From Mycobacteroides abscessus ATCC 19977 (GTDB lineage: Bacteria; Actinomycetota; Actinomycetes; Mycobacteriales; Mycobacteriaceae), in NCBI RefSeq assembly GCF_000069185.1, contig NC_010397.1, positions 2,976,001-3,040,000 of the forward strand: DNA of 64,000 nucleotides, given 5' to 3'. The translations under genes were made by a program, and so were the position numbers. The notes under the pieces are model-generated. The model saw only the letters and a list, made by a program, of their open reading frames with translations. It was not told the DNA's origin and ran no database searches. Below, piece by piece: positions 41,425 through 52,601 of the stretch. The first letter of the stretch is position 1. Every line of letters begins with the position of its first letter.

Positions 41425-44400
41425 ATGACCGTGACCAACGAAACCAACCCACAGCAGGAGCAGCTATCCCGCCGTATTGAAAGTCTGCGCGAAAGCGATC
41501 CGCAGTTCCGGGCGGCCCAGCCCGACCCGGCGGTCGCCGAACAGGTGCTGCGCCCGGGCCTGCATCTTTCTGAAGCCATTGCGGCGTTGATGACTGGATA
41601 CGCTGAGCGCCCGGCGCTCGGTGAGCGCGCACGCGAGTTGGTCACCGACCAGGATGGCCGCACCACGCTGCGCCTGTTGCCACGCTTCGACACCACCACA
41701 TACGGCGAATTATGGTCCCGCACAACATCAGTCGCCGCTGCATGGCACCACGACGCCGCCCACCCGGTTAAGGCCGGCGATCTGGTGGCCACCCTGGGAT
41801 TCACCAGCATCGACTACACCGTGCTGGATCTGGCGATCATGATCCTCGGTGGCGTGGCGGTTCCGCTACAGACCAGCGCCCCGGCTTCGCAGTGGACGAC
41901 CATTCTGGCCGAAGCGGAACCCAACACTCTTGCGGTAAGCATCGAATTGATCGGCGCTGCAATGGAATCTGTGCGGGCCACGCCTTCCATCAAGCAGGTC
42001 GTCGTGTTCGACTACACCCCCGAGGTCGATGATCAACGGGAGGCATTCGAGGCAGCAAGCACACAACTCGCCGGCACCGGCATCGCCATTGAGACCCTCG
42101 ATGCCGTCATCGCCCGCGGCGCCGCACTTCCGGCCGCACCGCTCTACGCACCATCGGCCGGCGACGATCCGCTGGCGCTGCTCATCTACACCTCCGGCAG
42201 CACCGGGGCTCCAAAGGGCGCCATGCACAGCGAAAACATCGTGCGCCGCTGGTGGATTCGTGAGGACGTCATGGCCGGCACCGAGAACCTGCCCATGATC
42301 GGGCTGAACTTCATGCCGATGAGTCACATCATGGGACGCGGCACCCTCACCTCCACCCTGTCTACCGGTGGAACCGGATACTTCGCGGCGTCCAGTGACA
42401 TGTCAACGCTCTTCGAGGACATGGAGCTGATCCGCCCGACGGCCCTGGCCTTGGTTCCACGCGTGTGCGACATGGTGTTCCAGCGATTCCAGACCGAGGT
42501 GGACCGGCGTCTGGCGAGCAGCGACACCGCCAGTGCCGAGGCCGTTGCGGCCGAGGTCAAGGCCGATATCCGTGACAACCTCTTCGGTGGCCGCGTATCG
42601 GCGGTCATGGTCGGTTCTGCTCCGTTGTCCGAGGAGCTGGGTGAGTTCATCGAATCCTGCTTCGAGCTGAATCTGACCGATGGCTACGGCTCCACCGAAG
42701 CCGGCATGGTGTTCCGCGACGGCATCGTGCAACGCCCGCCGGTCATTGACTACAAGCTGGTTGACGTGCCCGAACTGGGCTACTTCTCCACCGACAAGCC
42801 GCACCCGCGCGGTGAGCTGCTGCTGAAGACCGACGGCATGTTCCTCGGGTACTACAAACGCCCCGAGGTGACTGCCGGCGTCTTCGACGCGGACGGTTTT
42901 TACATGACCGGCGACATCGTCGCCGAGCTGGCCCACGACAACATCGAGATCATCGATCGCCGCAACAACGTGCTCAAACTCTCACAGGGAGAGTTTGTCG
43001 CGGTCGCCACCTTGGAGGCCGAGTACGCCAATAGCCCTGTGGTGCACCAGATCTACGTCTACGGCAGCAGCGAACGGTCCTACCTGCTAGCAGTCGTGGT
43101 GCCGACGCCGGAGGCCGTGGCCGCCGCCAAGGGCGACGCGGCGGCACTCAAGACGACCATCGCGGACTCGCTGCAGGACATTGCCAAGGAGATCCAGCTG
43201 CAGTCCTACGAAGTCCCCCGTGACTTCATCATCGAACCGCAGCCATTCACCCAGGGCAACGGCCTGCTGACGGGTATCGCCAAGCTGGCGCGTCCGAACC
43301 TGAAGGCGCACTATGGACCGCGGCTGGAGCAGATGTACGCCGAAATCGCCGAGCAGCAGGCTGCCGAGCTTCGGGCGTTGCACGGAGTGGACCCAGACAA
43401 GCCCGCGCTGGAAACGGTCCTCAAGGCGGCGCAGGCCCTGCTCGGCGTCTCGTCGGCCGAACTGGCCGCGGACGCGCATTTCACCGATCTAGGTGGCGAT
43501 TCGCTGTCCGCACTGTCCTTCTCGGATCTGCTGCGCGATATCTTCGCGGTCGAAGTACCGGTCGGAGTCATCGTCAGTGCCGCAAACGATCTCAGCGGTG
43601 TTGCGAAATTTGTTGATGAACAACGCTATTCGGGCGGGACGCGGCCGACCGCGGAGACGGTGCACGGCGCCGGGCATACGGAGATCCGGGCCGCGGACCT
43701 GACCCTGGATAAGTTCATCGACGAGGCCACCCTGCATGCGGCACCGTCGCTTCCGAAGGCCGTCGGGATCCCACACACCGTCCTGCTCACCGGGTCCAAC
43801 GGCTACCTGGGCCACTACCTGGCACTGGAATGGCTTGAGCGCCTGGACAAGACAGAAGGCAAGCTGATCGCCATCGTCCGCGGTAAGAATGCCGAGGCCG
43901 CCTACCGCCGCCTCGAGGAAGCCTTCGACACCGGCGACACGCAGCTGTTGGCGCACTTCCGGTCGCTGGCCGACAAGCACCTCGAAGTACTGGCCGGCGA
44001 TATCGGCGACCCCAACCTTGGCCTGGATGCCGACACCTGGCAGCGCCTGGCCGACACCGTCGACGTCATCGTGCACCCCGCCGCCCTGGTCAACCACGTA
44101 CTGCCCTACAGCCAGCTGTTCGGACCGAATGTCGTCGGCACCGCCGAGATCATCAAGCTGGCCATCACTACCAAGATCAAGCCGGTCACCTACCTGTCCA
44201 CGGTCGCGGTCGCGGCATATGTCGATCCGACGACATTCGACGAAGAGTCCGATATCCGGCTCATCAGCGCGGTGCGTCCCGTGGACGAGCTGTACGCGAA
44301 CGGCTACGGCAACAGCAAGTGGGCCGGCGAGGTACTGCTGCGCGAAGCCCACGATCTGTGCGGACTACCCGTCGCGGTCTTCCGCTCCGACATGATCTTG

Positions 44401-44979
44401 GCCCACAGCCGCTACACCGGACAGCTCAACGTGCCCGACCAGTTCACCCGACTAATCCTCAGCCTCATCGCCACCGGAATCGCACCCGGCTCCTTCTACC
44501 AAGCACACGCCACCGGCGAACGCCCACTCGCCCACTACGACGGGCTACCCGGTGACTTCACCGCCGAGGCGATCACCACGTTGGGCACCCAGGTGGTCGA
44601 CAGCTACGAGACCTACGACTGCGTGAACCCGCATGCAGACGGAGTCTCGCTGGACAACTTCGTCGACTGGCTCATCGAAGCCGGCTACCCCATCGCACGC
44701 ATCGACAACTACACCGAATGGTTCACCCGCTTCGACACCGCCATCCGAAGCCTCCCCGAAAAACAGAAACAACACTCCCTACTACCACTGCTCCACGCAT
44801 TCGAACAGCCGTCCGCCGCCGAGAACCACGGCGTCGTCCCGGCAAAGCGTTTCCAGCACGCTGTGCAGGCCGCCGGAATCGGTCCGGCCGGGCAAGACGG
44901 CACTACCGACATTCCCCACCTGTCGCGGCGGCTGATCGTGAAATACGCCAAGGACCTCGAACAGCTCGGACTCCTATGA
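41425..44979 (+). CDS. car: Carboxylic acid reductase (copy 1)
   Basis: The 1184-residue enzyme reduces carboxylic acids to aldehydes with ATP and NADPH. The adenylation domain holds [11 protein letters not shown] at residues 255-265 and DGYGSTEAG. The carrier domain holds the phosphopantetheine Ser693 in LGGDSLSAL. The reductase domain has LTGSNGYLG (788-796) with the NADPH loop, and the catalytic Tyr961 and Lys965 in YGNSK. A phosphopantetheinyl transferase is needed to activate it and is not in the window. ATG 41425 is preferred to TTG 41413. The sequence matches the Mycobacteroides CAR known from biocatalysis. A second copy follows 41 bases later. Confidence 0.96.
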   Translation: MTVTNETNPQQEQLSRRIESLRESDPQFRAAQPDPAVAEQVLRPGLHLSEAIAALMTGYAERPALGERARELVTDQDGRTTLRLLPRFDTTTYGELWSRTTSVAAAWHHDAAHPVKAGDLVATLGFTSIDYTVLDLAIMILGGVAVPLQTSAPASQWTTILAEAEPNTLAVSIELIGAAMESVRATPSIKQVVVFDYTPEVDDQREAFEAASTQLAGTGIAIETLDAVIARGAALPAAPLYAPSAGDDPLALLIYTSGSTGAPKGAMHSENIVRRWWIREDVMAGTENLPMIGLNFMPMSHIMGRGTLTSTLSTGGTGYFAASSDMSTLFEDMELIRPTALALVPRVCDMVFQRFQTEVDRRLASSDTASAEAVAAEVKADIRDNLFGGRVSAVMVGSAPLSEELGEFIESCFELNLTDGYGSTEAGMVFRDGIVQRPPVIDYKLVDVPELGYFSTDKPHPRGELLLKTDGMFLGYYKRPEVTAGVFDADGFYMTGDIVAELAHDNIEIIDRRNNVLKLSQGEFVAVATLEAEYANSPVVHQIYVYGSSERSYLLAVVVPTPEAVAAAKGDAAALKTTIADSLQDIAKEIQLQSYEVPRDFIIEPQPFTQGNGLLTGIAKLARPNLKAHYGPRLEQMYAEIAEQQAAELRALHGVDPDKPALETVLKAAQALLGVSSAELAADAHFTDLGGDSLSALSFSDLLRDIFAVEVPVGVIVSAANDLSGVAKFVDEQRYSGGTRPTAETVHGAGHTEIRAADLTLDKFIDEATLHAAPSLPKAVGIPHTVLLTGSNGYLGHYLALEWLERLDKTEGKLIAIVRGKNAEAAYRRLEEAFDTGDTQLLAHFRSLADKHLEVLAGDIGDPNLGLDADTWQRLADTVDVIVHPAALVNHVLPYSQLFGPNVVGTAEIIKLAITTKIKPVTYLSTVAVAAYVDPTTFDEESDIRLISAVRPVDELYANGYGNSKWAGEVLLREAHDLCGLPVAVFRSDMILAHSRYTGQLNVPDQFTRLILSLIATGIAPGSFYQAHATGERPLAHYDGLPGDFTAEAITTLGTQVVDSYETYDCVNPHADGVSLDNFVDWLIEAGYPIARIDNYTEWFTRFDTAIRSLPEKQKQHSLLPLLHAFEQPSAAENHGVVPAKRFQHAVQAAGIGPAGQDGTTDIPHLSRRLIVKYAKDLEQLGLL
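43825..44789 (+). repeat. Near-identical DNA patches shared with the second CAR gene
   Basis: Three patches match copy 2 almost exactly: 43825-44126 with 47448-47749 (3 mismatches in 302), 44326-44542 with 47949-48165 (2 in 217), and 44645-44789 with 48262-48406 (identical, 145). Between and outside them the genes diverge clearly, including at third codon positions. The pattern fits repeated gene conversion. Confidence 0.85.
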
Positions 44980-45020
44980 CCCGCGCGCTTACAGAATCGA
45001 CGGTTTCGTAAGCTGCCGAT

Positions 45021-48000
45021 ATGACGATCGACGCCACCGCGGACAACACCAAGGAAGCACGTCGTCAGCGGTTAGGCGACCGCATCAGGCGCCTATTCAC
45101 CGACGATGAGCAGTTCCGTGCCGCCAAGCCCGATACCGCGGTTGATACCGCCGTCGCCCAGCCTGGTCTGCGTCTCGCCCAGGTGGTCGCCACGATCATG
45201 AACGGGTACGCGGACCGTCCGGCGCTCGGGCACCGAGTCCAGGAGCTCGTCGCCGACGCCGCCGGCCGTTCGACGCTGCGCCCGTTGCCCGAGTTCGAGA
45301 CGGTCACCTACGGAGAGCTGTGGGGCATGGCCCGCGCGTTGGCCTCCACCTGGTACCACGATCCCGCCGCTCCGGTACGGGCCGGGGACTTCGTCGCGAT
45401 GCTCGGCTTCACCAGCGTGGACTACACCGCTGTCGACTTGGCATGCATCCACCTTGGCGCGGTGGCGGTTCCATTGCAGACCAGCGCATCGGCATCCAAC
45501 TGGACCGCGATCCTGGCCGAATCGGAACCTGCCGTCCTGGCGGTAAGCGCCGAGTTGCTCGATACGGCAATGGAATCGGTGCTCGCCACGCCGTCGCTGC
45601 GGCACATCACCGTCTTTGACTATCATCCCGGTGTCGACGTGCAGCGCGAAAGTCTCGAATCCGCACAGCACCGGATCGCCGAGGCCGGCCTGCCGATTTC
45701 GGTAGACCCGATACCCCTGGCGATCGGGCACGGGCGCGCCTTGCCGGATGCGCCGTTGTTCACCGCAGAGGAGGGTACCGACCCGCTGGCCCTGGTGATC
45801 TACACCTCGGGAAGCACCGGAACTCCCAAGGGCGCCACCTATAGCGAAAAGATGGTCGCCAAGCCCTGGCTGCGGGCCGACACGTTGAGCTCTAAGGCCG
45901 AAATTCCTTTGATCAACCTGAATTTCATGCCAATGAGCCATGTGATGGGACGCGGTAGTCTGGTCACTGCCCTGGCCTGCGGCGGCCTGGCTTACTTTGC
46001 CGCGTCCAGCGACATGTCCACGCTGTTCGAAGACATCACGCTTACGCGCCCCACCGTGGTGACACTCGTGCCCCGTGTGTGCGACATGCTTTTCCAGCGC
46101 TACCGCAACGAGGTTGAACGCCGTACCGGGCTTGATCCGGCGGCCGACCTGGCCACCCTTGATGCCGATGTCAAGACCGATATCCGCGAAAACCTGTTCG
46201 GCGGGCGTGTTCTGACAATCGTGTGCGGCTCTGCCCCACTGTCCGAGGAACTGGCCGCCTTCATCGAATCCTGCCTCGATGCCCGTATCACCGATGGCTA
46301 CGGCTCCACCGAGGCGGGCGTCATCGTGCGCAACGGCCGCATTCAGCGCCCGCCCGTCATCGACTACAAGCTGGTCGACGTGCCTGAGCTCGGTTACTTC
46401 TCCACCGACAAGCCGCACCCGCGCGGCGAGCTGCTCGTGAAAGCCGAATCGGTGTTCGGCGGCTACTTCAAACGCCCCGACGTCACCGCCGACGTATTCG
46501 ATCCCGACGGGTACTACAAGACCGGGGACATCGTCGCCGAGCTCGAGCCCGACAAGATCCAGATCGTGGACCGGCGCAACAACGTGATCAAGCTGTCCCA
46601 GGGTGAGTTCGTGGCGATCGCCAACCTGGAAGCCGAGTTCGCCAATAGTCCACTGGTGCATCAGATCTGCGTCTACGGCAGCAGCGAGCGGTCGTATCTG
46701 CTAGCGGTGGTCGTGCCGACCGCTGAGGCATATGAACAAAGCGGTGGAGATGAGGATCTACTCAAACGCCTGATCGCGGACTCTCTCGCGCAGGTTGCCC
46801 GCGAGGCCCAACTGCAGTCCTACGAGGTACCGCGCGACTTCCTGCTGGAGACCGAACCGTTCACCGCTGCCAACGGCCTACTGACCGGCATCGCGAAGCT
46901 GGCCCGACCGAAGCTCCATGAGAAGTACGGCGCCCGCCTGGAGCAGCTGTACTCCGATATCGCCGCCGCCCAGGCGCTTGAGCTGCAAGCACTGCACTCT
47001 GCCGGACATGAGGACAAGCCTGTCCTGGATACCGTGCAACGCGCGGTCACGGCGTTGTTGGGGCTGTCGGCGGCCGAGGTGAGCCCAGACGCGCATTTCA
47101 TCGACCTTGGTGGCGATTCACTATCCGCCCTTGCCTTCTCGGACCTGCTGCGCGATATCTTCACTGTGGAGGTTCCGGTTGGCGATATCGTCAGCGCCGC
47201 CAACGATCTGACCGCTATCGCACGCATCGTGGAAAGACACCGGGAAGCAGACGGTCATTCGGTAACTCCCACCGCCGAATCCGTGCACGGTGCCGGGCAC
47301 CGCGAGATCCGGGCCGCGGACCTGACGCTGGACAAGTTCATCGACGCGGACACCCTGCGCGCGGCCCCGGCACTGTCCACATTCACCGGCACCCCGCACA
47401 CGGTGCTGCTCACCGGCGCCAACGGCTACCTGGGGCGGTTCCTGGCCCTGGAATGGCTTGAGCGCCTGGACAAGACAGACGGCAAGCTGATCGCCATCGT
47501 CCGCGGTAAGAATGCCGAGGCCGCCTACCGCCGCCTGGAGGAAGCCTTCGACACCGGCGACACGCAGCTGTTGGCGCACTTCCGGTCGCTGGCCGACAAG
47601 CACCTCGAAGTACTGGCCGGCGATATCGGCGACCCCAACCTTGGCCTGGATGCCGACACCTGGCAGCGCCTGGCCGAGACCGTCGACGTCATCGTGCACC
47701 CCGCCGCCCTGGTCAACCACGTACTGCCCTACAGCCAGCTGTTCGGACCCAATGTCGTTGGCACCGCCGAAATCATCAAGCTGGCACTCACCACCAAGAT
47801 CAAGCCCATCACCTACCTCTCCACAGTGGCCGTGGCAATCTCGGTGGACCCCAAGGTATTCGATGAAGACTCCGACATCCGCACGATCAGCGCGGTACGA
47901 CCAATCAACGACGGCTACGCCAACGGATACGGCAACGCGAAATGGGCTGGCGAGGTACTGCTGCGCGAAGCCCACGACCTGTGCGGACTACCCGTCGCGG

Positions 48001-48572
48001 TCTTCCGCTCCGACATGATCTTGGCCCACAGCCGCTACACCGGACAGCTCAACGTGCCCGACCAGTTCACCCGACTAATCCTCAGCCTCATCGCCACCGG
48101 AGTCGCACCCGGCTCCTTCTACCAAGCACACGCCACCGGCGAACGCCCACTCGCCCACTACGACGGCCTGCCTGCGGATTTCACGGCATCGGCCATCACC
48201 GCCCTCGGGCCCATCGAGGAGTTCCACACCTACGATTCGGTGAACCCGCATGCCGATGGGATCTCGCTGGACAACTTCGTCGACTGGCTCATCGAAGCCG
48301 GCTACCCCATCGCACGCATCGACAACTACACCGAATGGTTCACCCGCTTCGACACCGCCATCCGAAGCCTCCCCGAAAAACAGAAACAACACTCCCTACT
48401 ACCACTACTACACGCGTACAGGCATCCACAACACCCACACAACGGCGCATTCCTGCCCGCGATCAGGTTCAGTGAAGGCGTCCAGGCCCATCTGAACGCC
48501 GACATCCCGCACCTCACGCGGGAACTCATCGCGAAATACGCGGCCGACCTGAAGCAGCTCGGGTTACTCTAG
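45021..48572 (+). CDS. Carboxylic acid reductase (copy 2)
   Basis: The 1183-residue protein has the same three domains as copy 1. The adenylation signature is [11 protein letters not shown] (261-271), the carrier Ser700 lies in LGGDSLSAL, and the reductase has LTGANGYLG and YGNAK. The adenylation domain differs at many positions, including the substrate-facing segment before DGYGSTEAG, so acid preference may differ. The reductase domain shares three stretches of nearly identical DNA with copy 1. The C-terminus lacks the 20-residue insertion near the end of copy 1. The two genes are 41 bases apart and probably cotranscribed. Confidence 0.95.
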   Translation: MTIDATADNTKEARRQRLGDRIRRLFTDDEQFRAAKPDTAVDTAVAQPGLRLAQVVATIMNGYADRPALGHRVQELVADAAGRSTLRPLPEFETVTYGELWGMARALASTWYHDPAAPVRAGDFVAMLGFTSVDYTAVDLACIHLGAVAVPLQTSASASNWTAILAESEPAVLAVSAELLDTAMESVLATPSLRHITVFDYHPGVDVQRESLESAQHRIAEAGLPISVDPIPLAIGHGRALPDAPLFTAEEGTDPLALVIYTSGSTGTPKGATYSEKMVAKPWLRADTLSSKAEIPLINLNFMPMSHVMGRGSLVTALACGGLAYFAASSDMSTLFEDITLTRPTVVTLVPRVCDMLFQRYRNEVERRTGLDPAADLATLDADVKTDIRENLFGGRVLTIVCGSAPLSEELAAFIESCLDARITDGYGSTEAGVIVRNGRIQRPPVIDYKLVDVPELGYFSTDKPHPRGELLVKAESVFGGYFKRPDVTADVFDPDGYYKTGDIVAELEPDKIQIVDRRNNVIKLSQGEFVAIANLEAEFANSPLVHQICVYGSSERSYLLAVVVPTAEAYEQSGGDEDLLKRLIADSLAQVAREAQLQSYEVPRDFLLETEPFTAANGLLTGIAKLARPKLHEKYGARLEQLYSDIAAAQALELQALHSAGHEDKPVLDTVQRAVTALLGLSAAEVSPDAHFIDLGGDSLSALAFSDLLRDIFTVEVPVGDIVSAANDLTAIARIVERHREADGHSVTPTAESVHGAGHREIRAADLTLDKFIDADTLRAAPALSTFTGTPHTVLLTGANGYLGRFLALEWLERLDKTDGKLIAIVRGKNAEAAYRRLEEAFDTGDTQLLAHFRSLADKHLEVLAGDIGDPNLGLDADTWQRLAETVDVIVHPAALVNHVLPYSQLFGPNVVGTAEIIKLALTTKIKPITYLSTVAVAISVDPKVFDEDSDIRTISAVRPINDGYANGYGNAKWAGEVLLREAHDLCGLPVAVFRSDMILAHSRYTGQLNVPDQFTRLILSLIATGVAPGSFYQAHATGERPLAHYDGLPADFTASAITALGPIEEFHTYDSVNPHADGISLDNFVDWLIEAGYPIARIDNYTEWFTRFDTAIRSLPEKQKQHSLLPLLHAYRHPQHPHNGAFLPAIRFSEGVQAHLNADIPHLTRELIAKYAADLKQLGLL

Positions 48573-48663
48573 TTACACGAATTTCTGTGCCCTGCTTTCA
48601 ATTCCGCGCGAATACTCGCGAAAGCAGGGATCCCGTCCCAATCTCGGTGTTACTGTCGCCGCC

Positions 48664-49164
48664 ATGGGACAGTGGTCGCGCGACGAACTGCAGAACATGT
48701 TCGATCACCACCTTCGGGTGGTCGACGAAATTGGCCCCAAGGGTGATTGGGCCAAATACGCCGACCTGTTCTCCGAGAACGCCACCTACATCGAACCGAC
48801 CTACGGCACCTTCGAGGGCCGCGAGGCGATCCGCACGTCCATGGTCAAGACGATGTCGGAGTTCCCCGGGGTGGAGATGCCGCACTACTTCTCCAACTGG
48901 CATGTCGTCGACGAGGAACACGGCTGGATCATCTGCGAGCTGGTCAACAGAATGAAAGATCCTGGCGACGGAAGCATCTGGGAGGCAACCAATATCAGCA
49001 TCTTCCGTTACGCCGGCGACAACCACTGGGCCAGCGAGGAAGACGTGTACAACCCCATGCAGTTCATGATGGCCATCCAGGGTTACGTGCAGCGCAGCAG
49101 TGAGCTGGGCTCGCTGTCTCCCTTGGCCGAGACCTTCGGGAAGAACATGGGGTGGCTCGGCTAG
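48664..49164 (+). CDS. NTF2-like (SnoaL-type) protein
   Basis: The 166-residue protein has the SnoaL/NTF2-like pattern. The first helix is QNMFDHHLRVVDEI, then come DWAKYADLFSENATYIEP, the GREAIRTSM turn and the strands MPHYFSNWHVVDEEHGWIIC and WEATNISIFRY. Such cone-shaped folds serve as small isomerases, dehydratases, hydrolases or binding proteins. It follows the CAR genes by 91 bases in the same direction and may act on the same compounds, but this is only position. Its stop overlaps the convergent amidohydrolase by four bases. Confidence 0.8.
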   Translation: MGQWSRDELQNMFDHHLRVVDEIGPKGDWAKYADLFSENATYIEPTYGTFEGREAIRTSMVKTMSEFPGVEMPHYFSNWHVVDEEHGWIICELVNRMKDPGDGSIWEATNISIFRYAGDNHWASEEDVYNPMQFMMAIQGYVQRSSELGSLSPLAETFGKNMGWLG

Positions 49165-50903
49165 CTCGCCGCCAGGAATCTTCCTGCTTTGACCGTGCTG
49201 CCGAAACCCTCGACAAAGGTGCCGTAGGAGTAAACCTGCTGACCGCCGACAATCGTGGCCGCAATCGCGTTATCGTTGCGACACACCTGGCGGGACACCC
49301 CAAACTCCTCCATGTACTGCTCGTGGTACTCATCGAGCGAATCATCAAGTCCCGCAGGATCAATTACGGCGATATCGGCGGTGTCGCCGATACGAAGCCG
49401 CCCCGCGTCCAGGCCGTACCACTCACCGAGTTCACCGGTGAGTCGATGCACGGCGGCTTCGAGGGACATAAACGGAGTACCCGCCTCGCGGGCCTCCTTC
49501 ACACGTTTGAGCAACCGCAACCCCGCGTTGTAAAACGACATATTCCTCAGGTGCGCGCCGGAGTCGTTGTTACCCAACTGGAAATGCCGATACTTGACGG
49601 CCTCGTTGAGAACATCGGTGCGGTCGTTGGCGATGGTGGTATGCCAACGCACCTTCCCGGGGTACTCCGAAACGAGATCGAGGAACGCGTCCACCGGCTG
49701 CACACCGCGAGCGTCGGCCACCTGTCCGAATGACTTGCCGACCACCGATTCGTCGGGGCAGCCGACGATCTCGGTGTCGTACATGTCCCGGTTCCATGCC
49801 ACCACGCCGTACTTCTGCGCCATCTCCTTGCGGAACTTGCGCCGGTAGCCCTCGTCCTTGATCAGGTCGACCCGCTGCAGCTGATCACGGATGTCCAATG
49901 CGGCCGTGCCGGAGGCGAACTCCTCGAAGATCACCAGATCCATACCATCGGAGTAGAGATGGAAGGGCACCGCGAGCAGCTGGAAATTGACCTGCGACCG
50001 CAACAGCGGGTTGAGTCCGCCGGTCGCGGCCTTGAGAAGTTTGATGACCGAACGGTTGCTCTTCAGATCGAAGGCTGCCAGCAGCGTCGTCTTGAGCGAC
50101 CGCCGCCAGGGACGTGCGCCGCTGAGCAGGAAGTGCATGATCGTCTCGGGGCGCTTCTCGACATCGAGATTCGACTGCACCACGGCTCCCCGCCGGCGCA
50201 CCACGTCGTAGAGGGCACCGTATTCGCGCCACGTGGCGTAGGTGGACGGCAACTGGCGGCCCGCAAAGCGCGTGCCTTCGAGCTTGGAGAAGCGCAGCCG
50301 GTCGGTGGACAGGCCCACGAATCCGGCGTCGAGGGCATCGGTCACCATCGCACGCATGCGGGCGAGTTCCCCGGCCGTGGGGCGCTCGTCATAGTCTGTC
50401 GCGCGGGCCAGTCCCATGACCGCGGCACGGATATCAGAATGCCCGATCAGCGTCGCGACATTGGCGCCCAACGGAAGTGACTCGATGACCTTGCGATAGC
50501 CACGCGGCCCATCCCAGTCCTTATGTTCCTTGAGGGCGGAGTGGACCGCATCCCACGGCAGGGCCTCCACCCGGGCGAAGAGGTCGGCAACATCCTCGGG
50601 ATCGGCGTACACCGCGGACATCGAGCAGTTGCCGTAGATGACGGACGTGACACCGTGGCGCACGGATTCTCCGAGGCCCGGACTGACAAGGACCTCGGCG
50701 TCGTAGTGCGTATGCACGTCAACCATGCCGGGGATAACCCATTTGCCGCCAGCGTCGATCACCTGGTCCGCGTCGGCAGCCGGCAGATCGGGCGCCATGG
50801 CCACCACGTTGCCGCCACGGATCCCGACATCCACGGCTCGGCCCGGCGCTCCGGTCCCGTCGAAAACCAGGCCGCCGCGCACCAGCAGGTCAAATGTCGC
50901 CAT
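49161..50903 (-). CDS. N-acyl-D-amino acid deacylase-like amidohydrolase
   Basis: The 580-residue protein belongs to the D-aminoacylase branch of the amidohydrolases. The N-terminal beta-sandwich (FDLLVRGGLVFDGTG) leads to the metal motif GMVDVHTHYDAE and the GVTSVIYGNCS segment with the bridging Cys/metal loop. Metal His lie in LIGHSDIR and the catalytic Asp probably in GNNDSGAHLRN. RIGDTADIAVIDP closes the sandwich. GAGGTG precedes the ATG at 50903. The family removes N-acyl groups from D-amino acids or related amides. The long insertion around residues 270-330 is typical of mycobacterial members. The substrate is unknown. Confidence 0.87.
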   Translation of the reverse strand: MATFDLLVRGGLVFDGTGAPGRAVDVGIRGGNVVAMAPDLPAADADQVIDAGGKWVIPGMVDVHTHYDAEVLVSPGLGESVRHGVTSVIYGNCSMSAVYADPEDVADLFARVEALPWDAVHSALKEHKDWDGPRGYRKVIESLPLGANVATLIGHSDIRAAVMGLARATDYDERPTAGELARMRAMVTDALDAGFVGLSTDRLRFSKLEGTRFAGRQLPSTYATWREYGALYDVVRRRGAVVQSNLDVEKRPETIMHFLLSGARPWRRSLKTTLLAAFDLKSNRSVIKLLKAATGGLNPLLRSQVNFQLLAVPFHLYSDGMDLVIFEEFASGTAALDIRDQLQRVDLIKDEGYRRKFRKEMAQKYGVVAWNRDMYDTEIVGCPDESVVGKSFGQVADARGVQPVDAFLDLVSEYPGKVRWHTTIANDRTDVLNEAVKYRHFQLGNNDSGAHLRNMSFYNAGLRLLKRVKEAREAGTPFMSLEAAVHRLTGELGEWYGLDAGRLRIGDTADIAVIDPAGLDDSLDEYHEQYMEEFGVSRQVCRNDNAIAATIVGGQQVYSYGTFVEGFGSTVKAGRFLAAS

Positions 50904-51142
50904 AGTCGATACACCTCGTTCGATCAGCAGATACTCAGCTTATCGCTGCTCATCTCGGCCTACCTGAAAGCCCCGTCCGGTGCTTCACAAGTACTTCACA
51001 ACTGATTGCTACCGTGCGGCACGAACTGAGTTGACCACTTCGAGCAGAACCGTCGACGCAACCGCGTATTGACGCCGTCATCAACCGGCGCGCCAACACC
51101 GCCCTACTGCCCCGGGCCTACGGGTGGACTCGAACGGAATTT

Positions 51143-51183
51143 TCCCGCGACACCTGGCGCGACATGAAGCGGGTGTCGCGGGA
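51143..51183 (-). terminator. Strong hairpin downstream of the ferredoxin gene
   Basis: TCCCGCGACACC (51143-51154) and GGTGTCGCGGGA (51172-51183) are perfect 12-base arms around a 17-base loop, 20 bases past the ferredoxin stop on the minus strand. No T tract follows, as usual for mycobacterial terminators. The rest of the 300-base space 50904-51203 shows no gene I can support. Confidence 0.55.
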
Positions 51184-51203
51184 GGCATTCCCTGCCCGCC
51201 GAA

Positions 51204-51524
51204 TCATCCGTCGAAGAAGATCTGCACCCGCTCCGACTCCGGCAATGTCTGGCAGGCCAGCGTGAACCCGTCGGCCACCTCGCTGTCGATGAGCGACTCG
51301 TTCATGAGCATGCGTGTCTGGCCCCCCTTCACCGAGCAGATGCAGGTAGCGCAAGCCGATTCGCGGCACACGTAGGGCGCGTCGATACCCGCATCCAGCA
51401 GCACGTCGAGCAGTTTCTTACCCCGCGGCCAGTCGAGAATATGTGTGCTGCCATAGATTTCGACTTCCAGCACGGTATTCCCAGTGGCGTCACTGCCCGC
51501 GACTCGGATCGCCTCGGTTGTCAC
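51204..51524 (-). CDS. 2Fe-2S ferredoxin (plant type)
   Basis: The 106-residue protein has the plant-type 2Fe-2S pattern. Three cysteines lie in YVCRESACATCICS and the fourth in FTLACQTLP, with the GKKLLDVLLDAGIDAPY lead-in. It has no reductase domain, so it needs an external reductase. The GTG start overlaps the stop of the diiron protein gene (GTGA at 51524-51521). That coupling implies it supplies electrons to that protein, as ferredoxins do for hydroxylases and desaturases. The C-terminus QIFFDG matches ferredoxin domains of phenol hydroxylase-like reductases. Confidence 0.92.
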   Translation of the reverse strand: MTTEAIRVAGSDATGNTVLEVEIYGSTHILDWPRGKKLLDVLLDAGIDAPYVCRESACATCICSVKGGQTRMLMNESLIDSEVADGFTLACQTLPESERVQIFFDG

Positions 51525-52429
51525 TGGCCCACCGCGCGGCGCCCGGGTAGGCGATCATTGAGCTCGCCATCGGCACCGAAGAGAATCCCCTGCCACTCAT
51601 GTAGCAGTTCTTCGGTGTCGATATCGTCGGGATGGAAGCCCGGACGCATGTACTCGGCGATATCACGCATCAGTCCCTTCACCAGCGGACCGCGATACAC
51701 ATCTACGGCCTGACGCAGCACTGCCAACGGTTTCCAGCCGCTTGGGTCGGTCAGAATCGACGCCAACACCGCCAGCGTCATGAACGGCAACGTACCCAAC
51801 CAGATCAGGGACATCACGCCGATCCGTATCGATTCGGGGCCGCCCACCGACCGGTACACGTCGAAGGCCACCGACTTGTGCTCCATCTCCTCCATGGCAT
51901 GCCAGTTCAGGAGGTGATGGATCTCTTCGGACATCGGAATCTCTTGTAACTCGGGGCTGGAGAGCACCCGCTGAGCCAACACCGCGGTGTAGTGCTCGGC
52001 GGCCGCCGTCATCGCCAGGTGCGCGATTTTAGGCGCGCGCTTCTCCAACGCGATCACGAATTTCTCGCGCCGGCTGCCCTCATCGAAGTTCATGATCCGG
52101 ACCAGGGGGTAGCCCATGTCGACGATCTTCTCGTTGAGTTTGCGGTGCTCGCGTCCGTGCATGGCCTCCTGGCCGATGAAGCCGGCGACCCGCTTCTTGA
52201 GCACTGGGTCGGTGATCTGGTCGGAGTAGTTGCGCACGGAACGGATGAACGACTCCTCGCCGGGAGGAAACGCCCCGGAAAGGAGCGAGACCAGGTGACT
52301 AAAGACGATGTCGCCCTCGACGTAGTGCTTCTTCATGGGGGCCGGCTCACCGAACCGGAAGTTCATCCGGCGCACCTTGGGCAATGCACGCGCCGCCACT
52401 CCCCGCCGTCCCTGCTCGACAACAGCCAT
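51521..52429 (-). CDS. PF10118 'metal-dependent hydrolase', probably a ferritin-like diiron enzyme
   Basis: The 302-residue protein matches the family named metal-dependent hydrolase (PF10118). Its sequence shows carboxylate/His motifs of a four-helix diiron fold: FIGQEAMHGREH, TAAAEHYTAVL and NWHAMEEMEHKSVAFDVY. A hydrophobic stretch (SLIWLGTLPFMTLAVLASIL) suggests membrane contact. GGAAGGAG lies seven bases before ATG 52429. Coupling to a ferredoxin gene supports an oxygenase or desaturase role rather than hydrolysis. It is divergent from a TetR gene across a palindrome-rich region. The substrate is unknown; a lipid or aromatic is a guess. Confidence 0.82.
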   Translation of the reverse strand: MAVVEQGRRGVAARALPKVRRMNFRFGEPAPMKKHYVEGDIVFSHLVSLLSGAFPPGEESFIRSVRNYSDQITDPVLKKRVAGFIGQEAMHGREHRKLNEKIVDMGYPLVRIMNFDEGSRREKFVIALEKRAPKIAHLAMTAAAEHYTAVLAQRVLSSPELQEIPMSEEIHHLLNWHAMEEMEHKSVAFDVYRSVGGPESIRIGVMSLIWLGTLPFMTLAVLASILTDPSGWKPLAVLRQAVDVYRGPLVKGLMRDIAEYMRPGFHPDDIDTEELLHEWQGILFGADGELNDRLPGRRAVGQ

Positions 52430-52447
52430 GACGGAACTCCTTCCTAG

Positions 52448-52503
52448 GACATCTTCATTGATGTCTGACCTGGCGATTTATTAGTAGTACTCTTAGTACT
52501 ACT
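52448..52503. promoter_or_regulatory. Two inverted repeats between diiron gene and tetR
   Basis: AGTAGTACT-CTT-AGTACTACT (52483-52503) is a perfect 9-3-9 inverted repeat, and GACATC-N6-GATGTC (52448-52465) a perfect 6-6-6 one. The first is AT-rich and placed where a promoter for the minus-strand genes would lie. It is the likely operator for the divergent TetR protein. Confidence 0.65.
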
Positions 52504-52601
52504 GCTAGTATCCATATCGCGCAGCACGAGCACAATAGGCAGCACGAGCGTGTCCCCCGAACCGGACAGCTAACGGCCGGGCACACGTACCATCACTGGT
52601 G

